From Ruegeria sp. 6PALISEP08 (GTDB lineage: Bacteria > Pseudomonadota > Alphaproteobacteria > Rhodobacterales > Rhodobacteraceae), in NCBI RefSeq assembly GCF_001238295.1, contig NZ_LGXZ01000001.1, positions 496,001-560,000 of the forward strand: 64,000 bases of DNA. The letters are read 5' to 3'. How positions within the stretch are numbered: position 1 is the first letter of the stretch; the number at the start of each line of letters is the position of its first letter. The notes under the pieces are model-generated. The model was not told where the DNA came from. It saw only the letters and a list, made by a program, of their open reading frames with translations, and did not search any database. Made by a program: the position numbers and the translations under genes. This document shows positions 27,228-36,379 of this stretch, one piece after another.

Positions 27228-27820
27228 AACCTGAGCGAAACGCGCGTTGCGGCGGTTTCCACCGCGATGCGCCGTCCTACCGCTTTGGCTGTGTCCGGCA
27301 ACAAGGCAAACTGTACCTGCGCTGGGGTCAGTTTGTTCGGAAAACGCCCCGTGGTTACGTGTTTCCATAAGTCGCTGTCTACGTTCAGCTTGTCTGCTGA
27401 ACCTGTGACGGTCCATGCCTCACCCTGGCTTGTGATGTCGACCGTGCCACCCAGCGGCATGGCGCTTTCGCAACACATCAATGCCAGAAAGGCCAGTTTG
27501 ACCTGATTGCGCGAGACAGGCTTAGTCAGGTGCCAGTTGACCCGCACACGACCCGCGCGTTCGACATCATTAAGCAGTTCGGTGATTTCGGCCCGCCCAA
27601 GCGGTTGGTCGCTGGCCGAGCCGAAGGCCACGCGAAAAAAGCGGATGCGCGCGCCCGCACTGCCCACACTGCCCGAGATCAGTTCCATCTCGGGGCCTTG
27701 CACCGCGCCAACCATGTCCAACAGCTCAAGCCCGTTGGTGATGGCCCCAATCGGGCTGATCAGATCGTGGCAGATCCGAGAGCCGATCAATTCGGCCAGG
27801 TTGACGTCTGTAGCGCCCAT
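27224..27820 (-). CDS. chpT: ChpT-type histidine phosphotransferase
   Basis: This 198-aa protein resembles ChpT, the pseudo-histidine-kinase dimer that relays phosphate from CckA to CtrA and CpdR in alphaproteobacteria. The phospho-accepting His lies in [12 protein letters not shown] near residue 18 within a DHp-like helix pair; the C-terminal part is a degenerate ATPase-like domain. The ATG at 27820 follows GGAGGTAC; the longer open frame upstream is rejected. It is divergent from the DUF3553 gene. A CtrA box elsewhere in the window is consistent with an active pathway. Confidence 0.85.
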   Translation of the reverse strand: MGATDVNLAELIGSRICHDLISPIGAITNGLELLDMVGAVQGPEMELISGSVGSAGARIRFFRVAFGSASDQPLGRAEITELLNDVERAGRVRVNWHLTKPVSRNQVKLAFLALMCCESAMPLGGTVDITSQGEAWTVTGSADKLNVDSDLWKHVTTGRFPNKLTPAQVQFALLPDTAKAVGRRIAVETAATRVSLRF

Positions 27821-27862
27821 GCGTACCTCCTGCTGTATCTGCCACCGGAACCAGGAGCCCCT

Positions 27863-28045
27863 ATGACAGACATGAATGCTATTCTTGCACCGGGCATGTT
27901 TGTCCGCCACCCGGATTTTCCCGAATGGGGCGTTGGACAGGTTCAATCCAACATCGCAGGCAAGATCACCGTGAACTTTCGCGAGCAGGGGAAAGTGGTA
28001 ATCGACGGAACGCGCATCGCCCTGATGCCGGTCTTTGATCCGTGA
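27863..28045 (+). CDS. DUF3553 small protein
   Basis: This 60-aa protein contains LAPGMFVRHPDFPEWGVGQVQS and NFREQGKVVI, the pattern of DUF3553, a short SH3-like module also seen at the C-terminus of UvrD/PcrA-type helicases. ATG 27863 follows CCAGGAG. It lies 42 bp from the divergent chpT start. A role in RNA-polymerase or DNA contact is suggested by the helicase relatives but is only inference. Confidence 0.8.
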   Translation: MTDMNAILAPGMFVRHPDFPEWGVGQVQSNIAGKITVNFREQGKVVIDGTRIALMPVFDP

Positions 28046-28149
28046 AACTGGTTTAGGAAAGGTTAACAACTGTGACCAAACCAGCAGTTGTTGCCTTCGA
28101 CTGACCAACTGCTGTATCAGCGGCGAAAAGAAAAACGGACACACCCCTT

Positions 28150-28905
28150 ATGCCGGATACAGGCCCATCTTTCACTATCAAGCTGGCTGAGACCGAGGCG
28201 GAGATACAAGCTGCGCAACGCCTGCGCTATGACGTCTTCGTGCGCGAGCTGGGTGGCGGCGGCGACTTGGTCGATCACGAGGCGGAGTTGGAGAAAGACC
28301 GGTTTGACCAGTTTTTCGATCACATGTTGGCCTATGATGACTGCACGGGTGAAATCATCGGTGTTTACAGGATGTTGCCGGGCGAACGTGCGGCGGATTT
28401 GGGTCAATTCTATTCGGAAGATGAATATGAACTGACGGTGCTGAAGAACAGCGGCCGCAAGTTGCTGGAACTGGGTCGGTCTTGTGTGCATCCCGACTAT
28501 CGCGGCGGCACCGCCCTGTATCATCTGTGGAACGGTCTGGCGGCCTATGTCGCCGAGCGCGAGATTGAGGTGCTGTTCGGGGTGGCAAGTTTCCACGGCA
28601 CGGATGTCACCGCATTGGCGCAGCCGTTGTCCATGTTGCATCACAACCATCTAGCTCCGCCAGAGTTGCGGGTGAAGGCGCAACCTGACGTTTTTCAGCC
28701 CATGGATTTGGTCGCAAAAGACTCGTTGGATCGGCGTGCTGCCATGGTTCAGGTGCCAGCTTTGATAAAAGCCTACCTGAGACTTGGCGGTTTCGTGGGT
28801 GAGGGTGCCTTTATAGATCATAAGTTCAACACCACCGATGTGTGCCTGATCCTAGACACCGCTCGTATGAACGACCGGCAGCGCCGCATCTATGGCGGAG
28901 CCTGA
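28150..28905 (+). CDS. olsB: L-ornithine N-alpha-acyltransferase (ornithine lipid synthesis)
   Basis: This 251-aa GNAT-like acyltransferase transfers a 3-hydroxyacyl chain from ACP to ornithine, the first step of ornithine-lipid synthesis. Typical segments are RLRYDVFVRELGG, LELGRSCVHPDYRGG near residue 105 and the C-terminal HKFNTTDVCLILDT. It is followed after 5 bp by an OlsA-type acyltransferase, the usual partner. Ornithine lipids replace phospholipids under phosphate limitation, which fits a genome with a full Pho regulon nearby. Confidence 0.9.
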   Translation: MPDTGPSFTIKLAETEAEIQAAQRLRYDVFVRELGGGGDLVDHEAELEKDRFDQFFDHMLAYDDCTGEIIGVYRMLPGERAADLGQFYSEDEYELTVLKNSGRKLLELGRSCVHPDYRGGTALYHLWNGLAAYVAEREIEVLFGVASFHGTDVTALAQPLSMLHHNHLAPPELRVKAQPDVFQPMDLVAKDSLDRRAAMVQVPALIKAYLRLGGFVGEGAFIDHKFNTTDVCLILDTARMNDRQRRIYGGA

Positions 28906-28910
28906 CAATC

Positions 28911-29747
28911 GTGAACGATCCGACTTGGAACAGTGAGGATGCGCCAGATCCGGTCGACCCTGGAGTGATCCTTTGGATTTTGGTCATTGTGCGCGGGGTG
29001 CCGCTGGCTCTGCTGGTTTTTGGCGGCTTGATCGTTCTTTTGGCTGTCCGGTTGATCGAGTATCCGTTGTGCGGGGTGCACCGGCCCGTGACGCCGTTCA
29101 TCTCGCAATTTGTCTGCCGGAATGCATTTCGCATTCTTGGTATGGGACTTCAAACCTCTGGCGTTTTGATGAAAGAGCAGGGGGCAGTGGTGGCCAACCA
29201 TACTTCCTGGTTGGATATTTTCGCTCTGAACGCGCGTAAGAGGGTCTATTTTGTGTCGAAGGCCGAGGTTGCAAAATGGCCCGGAATCGGATGGTTGGCG
29301 CGTGCAACCGGAACCGTGTTCATCCAACGGGAACGGGCGAAGGCCAAAGAACAGACCAAAGTGTTTGAGACCCGTCTGAAAGCAGGTCACAAGCTGCTGT
29401 TCTTTCCAGAAGGCACCTCGACGGACGGGTTGCGTGTTTTACCATTTAAAACAACGCTCTTCGCCGCGTTCTTCGCAGATGAATTGCGCGATTTCATGTA
29501 TATCCAGCCGGTTTCGGTCGTCTTTCACGCGCCCAAAGGGCAGCCCAAACGGTTTTATGGCTGGTGGGGAGATATGGAGTTCGGCCCGCATCTGTTGAAG
29601 ACGCTCGGGGCGCGCAGACAAGGGTATGTCGAGTTGATCTACCACGCACCTGCGCGGGTCAGCGACTTTGATAGTCGAAAGGCGCTGGCGGCTCACTGCG
29701 AAGAGGCGGTCAGGCACGCCCATGCTTTGGCTTTGCTTGAAAAATAG
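28911..29747 (+). CDS. olsA: Lyso-ornithine lipid O-acyltransferase (PlsC family)
   Basis: This 278-aa membrane-associated enzyme acylates lyso-ornithine lipid and is of the PlsC family. The acyltransferase motifs are present: NHTSWLD (HX4D) near residue 95 and FPEGTSTDG near 165. An N-terminal hydrophobic segment (about 15-45) would anchor it. The start is GTG 28911, chosen because it is the first start after olsB and leaves the frame clear; the ribosome site is weak. Together with olsB it gives a complete two-step pathway. Confidence 0.88.
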   Translation: MNDPTWNSEDAPDPVDPGVILWILVIVRGVPLALLVFGGLIVLLAVRLIEYPLCGVHRPVTPFISQFVCRNAFRILGMGLQTSGVLMKEQGAVVANHTSWLDIFALNARKRVYFVSKAEVAKWPGIGWLARATGTVFIQRERAKAKEQTKVFETRLKAGHKLLFFPEGTSTDGLRVLPFKTTLFAAFFADELRDFMYIQPVSVVFHAPKGQPKRFYGWWGDMEFGPHLLKTLGARRQGYVELIYHAPARVSDFDSRKALAAHCEEAVRHAHALALLEK

Positions 29748-29760
29748 GGGCAATTGGCCC

Positions 29761-29789
29761 TTGCGCTGCTTTCAATCCTGCCGTATACG
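29761..29789 (+). promoter_or_regulatory. Candidate promoter of rpsB-tsf
   Basis: TTGCGC (29761-29766), a 17-base spacer and TATACG (29784-29789) form a good sigma-70-like promoter right after olsA. The leader contains an AACCCGC/GCGGGTT-like hairpin at about 29801-29817, possibly a ribosomal-protein S2 regulatory site. Confidence 0.6.
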
Positions 29790-29913
29790 CGCGCCATTCA
29801 AACCCGCAGGCGGGGTTTGGGCTTTGTAGGGGAGAAATCCCTATCTGGCCCGCCGGTTGGAGCATCCGCTTCTTTCACCCCCGCCGAGGCGTAAACCGGA
29901 AAAGGAAAATAGC

Positions 29914-30714
29914 ATGGCTCTTCCCGAGTTCTCCATGCGTCAGCTGCTGGAAGCTGGCGTTCACTTTGGTCACCAGACACAGCGTTGGAATCCCCGCATG
30001 GGCCCGTTCATCTACGGCTCGCGCAATGGCATCCACATCATGGACTTGACCCAGACCGTTCCGATGCTGGATCAGGCTCTGCAGGCCGTTCGTGACACCG
30101 TTGCAAAAGGCGGCCGCGTTCTGTTCGTCGGTACCAAGCGTCAGGCGGCAAGCCCGATCGCTGAAGCGGCTGAGAAATCGGCTCAGTACTACATGAACCA
30201 CCGCTGGCTGGGCGGCACGCTGACCAACTGGAAAACCGTTTCCCAGTCGATCAACCGTCTGAACCAGATCGATGAAGCGATGGAATCGGGCGCCGAGGGC
30301 CTGACCAAGAAAGAGCGTCTGGGCATGGAACGTGACCAGGGCAAACTGCAGGCTTCGCTGGGCGGTATCCGCGAAATGGGTGGCGTTCCGGACCTGCTGT
30401 TCGTCATCGACGTCAAAAAAGAAGCACTGGCCATCGCTGAAGCCAACAAGCTGGGTATCCCGGTTGTGGCTGTTGTCGACACCAACTGCTCGCCCGACGG
30501 CGTTGACTACATCATCCCTGGCAACGACGACGCAGCCCGCGCGATCTCTCTGTATTGCGACCTGGCCGCACGTGCCGCTCTGGACGGCATGACCGCTCAG
30601 ATGGGTGCAGCTGGCGTTGACCTGGGTGCCTTCGAAGAAGCGCCGGTTGAAGAAGCCGTTGCTGAGGAAGCACCTGCAGAAGAAGCCGCTACGGAAGCCA
30701 AAGCCGAAGCGTAA
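29914..30714 (+). CDS. rpsB: 30S ribosomal protein S2
   Basis: This 266-aa protein is a typical S2: [15 protein letters not shown] near the start, [12 protein letters not shown], and [12 protein letters not shown] near residue 90. It ends in a Glu/Ala-rich acidic tail (about 235-266), common in alphaproteobacteria. ATG 29914 follows GGAAAAGGAAAAT. The gene is followed by tsf after 76 bp containing a hairpin; this pairing is conserved in most bacteria. Confidence 0.97.
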   Translation: MALPEFSMRQLLEAGVHFGHQTQRWNPRMGPFIYGSRNGIHIMDLTQTVPMLDQALQAVRDTVAKGGRVLFVGTKRQAASPIAEAAEKSAQYYMNHRWLGGTLTNWKTVSQSINRLNQIDEAMESGAEGLTKKERLGMERDQGKLQASLGGIREMGGVPDLLFVIDVKKEALAIAEANKLGIPVVAVVDTNCSPDGVDYIIPGNDDAARAISLYCDLAARAALDGMTAQMGAAGVDLGAFEEAPVEEAVAEEAPAEEAATEAKAEA

Positions 30715-30739
30715 GCTGCCCGTCACGTAAATGACATAT

Positions 30740-30761
30740 GGGGCAGGGTATGACCTGCCCC
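30740..30761 (+). terminator. Attenuator-like hairpin between rpsB and tsf
   Basis: GGGGCAGG-GTATGA-CCTGCCCC forms an 8-bp stem. The following sequence has no real T-run, so it is more likely a partial terminator or processing site than a full stop. Confidence 0.6.
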
Positions 30762-30790
30762 AATTCCGTTTGAATTGAGGAGAGCCAAAG

Positions 30791-31666
30791 ATGGCAATCA
30801 CAGCAGCAATGGTTAAAGAACTGCGCGACTCGACCGGCGCAGGCATGATGGACGCAAAAAAAGCGCTGACCGAAACCGGCGGCAACATGGACGAAGCCGT
30901 TGACTGGCTGCGTACCAAAGGTCTGGCCAAAGCGGCCAAGAAATCGGGCCGTACCGCAGCCGAAGGTCTGGTCGCTGTTCACGTTAACGGTGGCAATGGT
31001 GTTGCTGTCGAGGTGAACTCGGAAACTGACTTTGTCGCGAAAAACGCAGAGTTCCAGGAAATGGTTGGCAAGATCGCTTATGCAGCTGAAGGCGTGGACA
31101 ACGTCGAAGCTCTGCTTGCAGCTGATCTGGGCGGCAAGAACGTTGCTGACACGCTGACCGACAAGATCGCCACCATTGGCGAAAACATGTCGGTGCGCCG
31201 TATGGCCAAACTGTCTGGCGACACCGTTGTGTCCTACGTCCACAACGCTGCTACCAACGGCATGGGCAAAATCGGTGTTCTGGTTGCTCTGTCGGGCGGT
31301 GACGAAGCCATCGGTAAACAGGTTGCAATGCATATTGCAGCTGTAAACCCGGCGGCTCTGTCCGAAGCGGACATGGACCTTGCGGTTGTCGAGAAAGAAA
31401 AACAGGTTCAGATGGACATCGCCCGCGAATCCGGCAAGCCGGAGCAGGTGATCGAAAAGATGATCGTTGGCCGCATGAAGAAATTCGTCGCCGAATCAAC
31501 TCTGCTGAACCAGTCCTTCGTTGTGAACCCTGACCTGACCGTTGAAGCCGCGGCCAAAGAAGCTGGCGCAACCATCACCGGTTTCATCCGTCTGGAAGTT
31601 GGCGAAGGCATCGTAGTCGAAAAAGAAGACTTCGCAGCCGAAGTTGCAAAAGCCGCTCAAGGCTAA
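30791..31666 (+). CDS. tsf: Elongation factor Ts
   Basis: This 291-aa protein is the guanine-nucleotide exchange factor for EF-Tu. The N-terminal UBA-like domain reads [21 protein letters not shown], followed by the EF-Tu-contacting core with [13 protein letters not shown] near residue 78 and the dimerisation/coiled-coil region. Length is standard for the family. It is the last gene of the rpsB-tsf unit and is followed by a strong terminator. Confidence 0.97.
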   Translation: MAITAAMVKELRDSTGAGMMDAKKALTETGGNMDEAVDWLRTKGLAKAAKKSGRTAAEGLVAVHVNGGNGVAVEVNSETDFVAKNAEFQEMVGKIAYAAEGVDNVEALLAADLGGKNVADTLTDKIATIGENMSVRRMAKLSGDTVVSYVHNAATNGMGKIGVLVALSGGDEAIGKQVAMHIAAVNPAALSEADMDLAVVEKEKQVQMDIARESGKPEQVIEKMIVGRMKKFVAESTLLNQSFVVNPDLTVEAAAKEAGATITGFIRLEVGEGIVVEKEDFAAEVAKAAQG

Positions 31667-31710
31667 ACGTTTTTCGGAAACGCACCGCTTGGGGCCTTTT
31701 CCCGAAAAAC

Positions 31711-31741
31711 AAAAGGGTTACGCCATGCGTGACCCTTTTTT
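31711..31741 (+). terminator. Rho-independent terminator of rpsB-tsf
   Basis: AAAAGGGTTACGC-CAT-GCGTGACCCTTTT is a 13-bp stem with one G-T wobble, running directly into a T tract. Confidence 0.92.
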
Positions 31742-32033
31742 GATTTCTACAAGCTGTGTCGGATCTGAGATTTAGGAAGTTTAAATGGAGGGCCCCGCTT
31801 GATGGGGATGGTCGGGGCCCCCCAAAATTCCGACACTGATGCGCTGACGAATAGACGCCCCTTTGTCAGAGTGATTGGAGAGCTCTGGTATTGCAAAGAT
31901 CCAACCGAATGTTCCCAGGCTAAAGCCACCACTCACGGAACACTCTCACTTTGCAACTTTTGGGCTAGTCTTGAAAAGTAGTGTTTTCCTTACCTAGGGT
32001 AAACTGACGCGGGATGGCGTCAAAATGTAGCGA
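31742..32033. other. Intergenic region, no gene supported
   Basis: About 290 bases separate the tsf terminator from the stop of the convergent LuxR gene. Two overlapping 60-aa frames on opposite strands (31747-31932, 31799-31981) lack ribosome sites and family features. A GGGGCC-rich stretch near 31790-31820 could form a weak stem. Nothing else was recognised. Confidence 0.5.
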
Positions 32034-32789
32034 TCAGGCTTCCATTATGAACATCTGATTGTGTAGCGATGCCTTTAGAACGGCTTGAGCCGTTGTTTCG
32101 ACAGACAGTGCTTCTCGTGCGAGTCGCAGATGCTTTTCCACTGTGGCCGATGTCAGCCCCATCAGCAGCGCGATGTCCTGGGTGGTTTTTCCATCGCCGA
32201 CCCATTGCAGAGCTTCCCGTTGCCGTTTCGTCAAAGCCCGGTTTGGCGGGTTGAACGGCAAGGTCAAAATTTTCAGATGTGCCACATTGTTCATCAACAG
32301 GATGTCTTCGCCATGCTCTTGCCAGATGGCGTCAATCTCTTCCTGGCTCATCCCGTTCTTTGCTGAAAGGGAAATCGCACCTTTGGAACGCATTGAGACG
32401 GAATTGAAACTAACCGTATAGCCAGCCACCACGTCCATAGATTTGTTGAACTCGAATACTCTGCGCTCTTCGTTGGTCAAAGTGCCGCTGGACTTCATGT
32501 CTTGCAGCATCTTCCAGCTTGCAGCGCCTTCATTGTTCAGCGCCCATTTCAGCATGGGGGCGTGAAAATAAAGTCCGTCTTTCAGAAACCCGTCCACATA
32601 CGTGCGTTTGTGGTTGGTCAGGATCACAAAATCCTCGGGGTCGCCCAAGGACGTCGCCGTTCTATAAACCGTATAGCCGTAGATCAGTCGCCCAAACCCA
32701 TACTCATTCATTTGTCGGCAGTGCGCATCCCAAAGATCTTCCAAAGTCTTGGTGTAGCTGACAAACCGCAGGTATTCTTTCAGGGTCAT
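32034..32789 (-). CDS. LuxR-family regulator with autoinducer-binding-like domain (LuxR solo)
   Basis: This 251-aa regulator has an N-terminal autoinducer-binding-like domain (about 10-165) and a C-terminal LuxR helix-turn-helix, [36 protein letters not shown] (read in parts, about 185-220). The conserved Asp-Pro of acyl-homoserine-lactone receptors appears as AP within YFHAPML, so the ligand may not be a standard lactone. No luxI gene occurs in the window. Its start overlaps the aroQ stop by four bases, so the two share a transcript. Confidence 0.85.
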   Translation of the reverse strand: MTLKEYLRFVSYTKTLEDLWDAHCRQMNEYGFGRLIYGYTVYRTATSLGDPEDFVILTNHKRTYVDGFLKDGLYFHAPMLKWALNNEGAASWKMLQDMKSSGTLTNEERRVFEFNKSMDVVAGYTVSFNSVSMRSKGAISLSAKNGMSQEEIDAIWQEHGEDILLMNNVAHLKILTLPFNPPNRALTKRQREALQWVGDGKTTQDIALLMGLTSATVEKHLRLAREALSVETTAQAVLKASLHNQMFIMEA

Positions 32790-33235
32790 GCCGCACCACC
32801 TGCTCTCAAGTGCACGGCCAGCGCGTCCAGGGCCAGGATGTAACCCTGCGCGCCAAATCCGCAGATCTGGCCCAGAGCGACCGGAGCGATATATGATTTG
32901 TGACGGAACGCCTCACGGGCATGTATGTTTGACAAATGAACTTCGACCACTGGCAATTCTACTGACGCAATGGCGTCCATCAGCGCGATTGATGTATGCG
33001 TGAACGCACCTGCGTTCAGTACCAGACCGCTTTGAACTCCGCGTGCAGCGTGAATTGCGTCAAGCAAGACACCTTCGTGGTTGGATTGCAGATGCGTCAC
33101 TTCCAACCCAACAGACACGCCATGCTGAACGCAGTGTTCTTCGATCATATGTAAAGTCGTGCTTCCGTAAACCTCGGGCTGACGTGTGCCCAGAAGATTG
33201 AGGTTTGGGCCATTTAATACCAGTACTTTATGCAT
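32786..33235 (-). CDS. aroQ: Type II 3-dehydroquinate dehydratase
   Basis: This 149-aa enzyme converts 3-dehydroquinate to 3-dehydroshikimate in the shikimate pathway. Type II hallmarks are [19 protein letters not shown] at the start (catalytic Tyr and Arg), [27 protein letters not shown], and [18 protein letters not shown]. Length matches the dodecameric type II enzymes. Coupling to a LuxR regulator downstream is not a usual arrangement. Confidence 0.95.
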   Translation of the reverse strand: MHKVLVLNGPNLNLLGTRQPEVYGSTTLHMIEEHCVQHGVSVGLEVTHLQSNHEGVLLDAIHAARGVQSGLVLNAGAFTHTSIALMDAIASVELPVVEVHLSNIHAREAFRHKSYIAPVALGQICGFGAQGYILALDALAVHLRAGGAA

Positions 33236-33293
33236 GTCTTCACAATCCCCATTAATGGTTCATAGACGGCAAAAGGCCAGAATGTCCACCAGT

Positions 33294-33319
33294 CTCAACG
33301 CAACCAGGCCAGCGTTGAG
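33294..33319 (-). terminator. Inverted repeat after the quinone oxidoreductase gene
   Basis: CTCAACGC (33294-33301) and GCGTTGAG (33312-33319) are perfect complements with a 10-base loop. The hairpin lies 30 bases past the oxidoreductase stop on the minus strand, but the T-run is not adjacent. It may terminate that transcript or regulate aroQ. Confidence 0.45.
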
Positions 33320-33348
33320 GCTTTAAGGCCAGCCTTGGTAACACGCAT

Positions 33349-34344
33349 CTATTCCATCGTTATAACCAGTTTTCCAAGGACCGAGCGCTTCGACACATGC
33401 TCTAATGCGTCAGGGGCCCGCGTCAGTGGGAAACGCGCACTGATGTGGGGTTTGATCAGCCCGGCGGCATACTGCGCGAACAGCTCACTGACGTTCCTGG
33501 CATGTCCTTTGGGATCACGGAAGACAGATGCGCCCCAGAAAACACCAACGATCTGGCAGCCTTTCAACAAGGGCAAGTTCAGCGGAATCTGCGGAATGCC
33601 TGCAGGGAACCCCACAACCAAGTACCTTCCATTCCAGGCCATACAGCGTAAGGATGGCTCGGCAAGGTCTCCTCCCACTGGGTCATAAACCACATCCATT
33701 CCATTTGGGCCCGCAATTCTTTTGACCTCCGCCGAAAAGGCTTTTTGTGCATCTTTGTCCAAATCATGCGGGTAAATCACGACTTCATCCGCACCAATCC
33801 GGCGGCAGAACTCTGCCTTTTCCGCTGAAGAAACACCCGCTATCACTTTGGCGCCCATAGCTTTTCCAAGTTCGATGGCGGCAGATCCCACTCCACCAGC
33901 TGCGCCCAGCACCAAGAGTGTTTCGCCTGTCTTCAGATTGGCCCGATCCTTGAGTGCGTGATAAGACGTACCATAGGTGAAGATGAAGCAGGCGGCCTCA
34001 TCATAGGGCATTGCGTCAGGTATCTTGATGGCACTGTCGGCCCGGATTGTTGCGTGGGTCGCAAAGCCATCATGTCCTGTCAAAGCTAGAATGCGGTCGC
34101 CGACCTTGAACCCAGTGACATTTTCACCCAACGCCAACACGTCGCCAGCAATCTCACCCCCCGGAGCAAAGGGTCGAGGTGGTTTGATCTGATACAGATC
34201 CCGGATGATCAGCGTATCCGGGAAGTTCACACCAGCCGCTTTGACAGCAACCAACAACTGTCCCTTACCGGGTTGCGGATCGGGCAAGGTGGTGAGTTCC
34301 AGTGTTTCGGGCCCGCCCGGTGCGACGCTGAGTAACGCTTGCAT
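33349..34344 (-). CDS. Zinc-free NADPH:quinone oxidoreductase family protein (MDR)
   Basis: This 331-aa protein is a medium-chain dehydrogenase/reductase of the quinone oxidoreductase type. It has the N-terminal catalytic fold with AAGVNFPDTLI and PGGEIAGDV, and the Rossmann motif LGAAGGVGSAAIELGKAMGAKV near residue 145. The zinc-binding Cys/His of alcohol dehydrogenases are absent. It reduces quinones or alpha,beta-unsaturated carbonyls, or acyl-CoA-like enones, with NADPH. It is divergent from the SDR gene across a 150-bp region with a palindrome. Confidence 0.88.
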   Translation of the reverse strand: MQALLSVAPGGPETLELTTLPDPQPGKGQLLVAVKAAGVNFPDTLIIRDLYQIKPPRPFAPGGEIAGDVLALGENVTGFKVGDRILALTGHDGFATHATIRADSAIKIPDAMPYDEAACFIFTYGTSYHALKDRANLKTGETLLVLGAAGGVGSAAIELGKAMGAKVIAGVSSAEKAEFCRRIGADEVVIYPHDLDKDAQKAFSAEVKRIAGPNGMDVVYDPVGGDLAEPSLRCMAWNGRYLVVGFPAGIPQIPLNLPLLKGCQIVGVFWGASVFRDPKGHARNVSELFAQYAAGLIKPHISARFPLTRAPDALEHVSKRSVLGKLVITME

Positions 34345-34424
34345 ACGACCTCTGTTCTGCCTGTAACTTGTCTTTGGGAAGTTTTGGTGCCGACGATGAG
34401 TTTGTCAACGTGAACGACCGCCGT

Positions 34425-34439
34425 TTGCCGTAACGGCAA
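34425..34439. promoter_or_regulatory. Perfect 15-bp palindrome between divergent genes
   Basis: TTGCCGTAACGGCAA has 7-bp half-sites around a central A. It is followed by a short direct repeat TAACAGGC (two copies, two bases apart, near 34450-34468). Its place between the oxidoreductase and SDR starts suggests an operator for a TetR- or MarR-like dimer; no such regulator is adjacent. Confidence 0.5.
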
Positions 34440-34493
34440 TAGGTGGGTCATAACAGGCTCTAACAGGCACAAACTAAAGCGAGGAGTACGATC

Positions 34494-35312
34494 ATGACGC
34501 CAGACACCCTGTTTTCTCTTGAGGGCAAGACCGCACTCGTCACAGGTGGCGCGACAGGGATCGGGCGCATGGCGGCCGAGGCGCTGGTCAGGGCTGGCGC
34601 GCGCGTTTTGATCGCGTCGCGCAAAGGGGATGCGTGCGCCGAGGTGGCGGCTGAGCTGAACGCATTGGATGCACCCGGCAGGGCTGAGGGTTTTACCGGA
34701 GATATCGGGTGCGAGGAAGGTATCGCAAGCCTTGTCTCTGACATTCGAAAGCGTACGGAAAATCTTGATATTCTTATGAATAACTCAGGCGTGTCCTGGG
34801 GCGCTCCGCTGGGCCAGTTTCCCTATGACGCTTGGGACAAGGTGATGTCTGTCAATGTCGCAGGGATTTTCGAACTGACACAGCGGCTTTTGCCTTTGTT
34901 GATGAAATCGGGAACAGCCGATGATCCTGCCAGGATCGTCAATGTGGGGTCTGTGATGGGTGAAGTGCCTATGGGGGACGGAGCGTATAGCTATGCGGCC
35001 TCAAAAGCCGCAGTTCTGCATCTGACCAAGATCATGGCTAAAGAGCTTTCGCCATACCACATAACGGTTAACGCATTGGCGCCGGGACCGTTTGTCTCTC
35101 GCATGACAGCATTTGCCACGGCGGACGAGGGCACCCGCGAAAAGGTCGGCAAATCGGTTCCGCTGGGCCGGGTCGGGCGCGACGAAGACATTGCAGGTTG
35201 CATGCTGTTTCTGTGCGGGCGTGGCGGCAGTTATGTGACCGGAGCAGTGATCCCGGTTTCAGGCGGAATCAATGTGGTGACGGCGGGCAACATCTTTGCA
35301 GAAGCCTTGTGA
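34494..35312 (+). CDS. Short-chain dehydrogenase/reductase
   Basis: This 272-aa classical SDR has TGGATGIG near residue 18, NNSGVS near 95, catalytic Ser in NVGSVMGE and YAASK (Tyr, Lys) near 170. The C-terminal end has VTGAVIPVSGG. ATG 34494 follows GAGGAG. It is followed after 14 bp by the phosphotransferase-like gene and is likely co-transcribed. Substrate unknown; related SDRs act on 3-oxoacyl or gluconate-type compounds. Confidence 0.9.
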   Translation: MTPDTLFSLEGKTALVTGGATGIGRMAAEALVRAGARVLIASRKGDACAEVAAELNALDAPGRAEGFTGDIGCEEGIASLVSDIRKRTENLDILMNNSGVSWGAPLGQFPYDAWDKVMSVNVAGIFELTQRLLPLLMKSGTADDPARIVNVGSVMGEVPMGDGAYSYAASKAAVLHLTKIMAKELSPYHITVNALAPGPFVSRMTAFATADEGTREKVGKSVPLGRVGRDEDIAGCMLFLCGRGGSYVTGAVIPVSGGINVVTAGNIFAEAL

Positions 35313-35326
35313 GTGGAAGACAGGCC

Positions 35327-36355
35327 ATGAGCACTGACACCAATCTGGATCTTGCTGCGGTAGACAGGTATCTCAGCGCAAATCTTTCCGGTTACGAAGG
35401 CCCGCTGGAGGCGAAGAAGTTCGCGGTTGGGCAGTCCAATCCGACCTTTGAGCTTCGAACGCCCAGCAACACCTATGTGCTGCGGCGAAAGCCACCCGGC
35501 GTTCTGCTGAAATCGGCTCATGCAGTCGATCGCGAGTTCAGAGTTCAAAGCGCGCTGGCAGGCAGTCAGGTGCCCGTGCCCAACATGTTCCTGCTGTGCG
35601 AAGATGACAGAGTTATCGGCTCAGCCTTCTATGTGATGGAGCGTCTGCACGGCAGGATCTTTCCTGAACCAACCCTGCAAGGCGAAAGCAACGAAACGCG
35701 CACGGCTGTAATGGATGAGATGAACAGGGTTCTTGCTCAGTTGCATATGGTCGACATTGATGCCGTGGGTTTGTCCGACTATGGGCCGTCGGGCAATTAC
35801 TATGAACGCCAGATCGCACGTTGGACCAAGCAATATCGCGCGTCAGAGACTTCGGTGATTGAAGACATGGACGCTCTGGTGTCCGCGCTGGGTAATTCGG
35901 TGCCCGAAGATGATGGGCAGCGTACGCTTGTGCATGGGGATTATCGTATCGACAACCTGATGTTCGCATCAAATGGAACTGGCTGCATCGGTGTTCTGGA
36001 TTGGGAACTGTCTACGATAGGTCATCCGTATGCGGATTTGGCGGCCGTGATCATGCAATGGCAGCTGCCTCCGGGAAACCAAGGACGCGGATTGGCAGGA
36101 ATTGATCGCGAAAGCTTGGGCCTGCCCTGCGACCAAGACTTTGTCGCCCGATATTGCAAACGACGCGGCTTGGGAGGCATCGACAATTTCGGGTTCTACT
36201 TGGCTTTCAATTTCTTCCGCATGGCAGGAATATTGCAGGGTGTATACAAGCGGGCGCTGGACGGAAATGCCTCAGACCCGGAACGCGCCAAGGCGTATGG
36301 TGCCTACGTACCACTCTTTGCTCAGCATGGTTTGAAAGCGCTGCGCGGCACATAA
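35327..36355 (+). CDS. Aminoglycoside-phosphotransferase-like kinase (ACAD10/11 kinase type)
   Basis: This 342-aa protein is a choline/aminoglycoside-kinase-fold enzyme. It has QSNPTFEL near residue 30, the catalytic loop VHGDYRIDNLMF near 205 and the metal-binding GVLDWELSTIGHPYADLA. This arrangement is like the kinase domain fused to acyl-CoA dehydrogenases in ACAD10/11, which phosphorylates 4-hydroxyacyl-CoAs. Neighbouring SDR, oxidoreductase and thioesterase genes agree with acyl-CoA metabolism, but the substrate is inferred. ATG 35327 is chosen over the long upstream frame, which overlaps the SDR. Confidence 0.82.
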   Translation: MSTDTNLDLAAVDRYLSANLSGYEGPLEAKKFAVGQSNPTFELRTPSNTYVLRRKPPGVLLKSAHAVDREFRVQSALAGSQVPVPNMFLLCEDDRVIGSAFYVMERLHGRIFPEPTLQGESNETRTAVMDEMNRVLAQLHMVDIDAVGLSDYGPSGNYYERQIARWTKQYRASETSVIEDMDALVSALGNSVPEDDGQRTLVHGDYRIDNLMFASNGTGCIGVLDWELSTIGHPYADLAAVIMQWQLPPGNQGRGLAGIDRESLGLPCDQDFVARYCKRRGLGGIDNFGFYLAFNFFRMAGILQGVYKRALDGNASDPERAKAYGAYVPLFAQHGLKALRGT

Positions 36356-36379
36356 GAATAACGTCGTAACAGCCTGATG

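Noticed and set aside
31747..31981. Two 60-aa ORFs between tsf and the LuxR gene
   Set aside because: They overlap on opposite strands, have no ribosome site and show no recognisable features.
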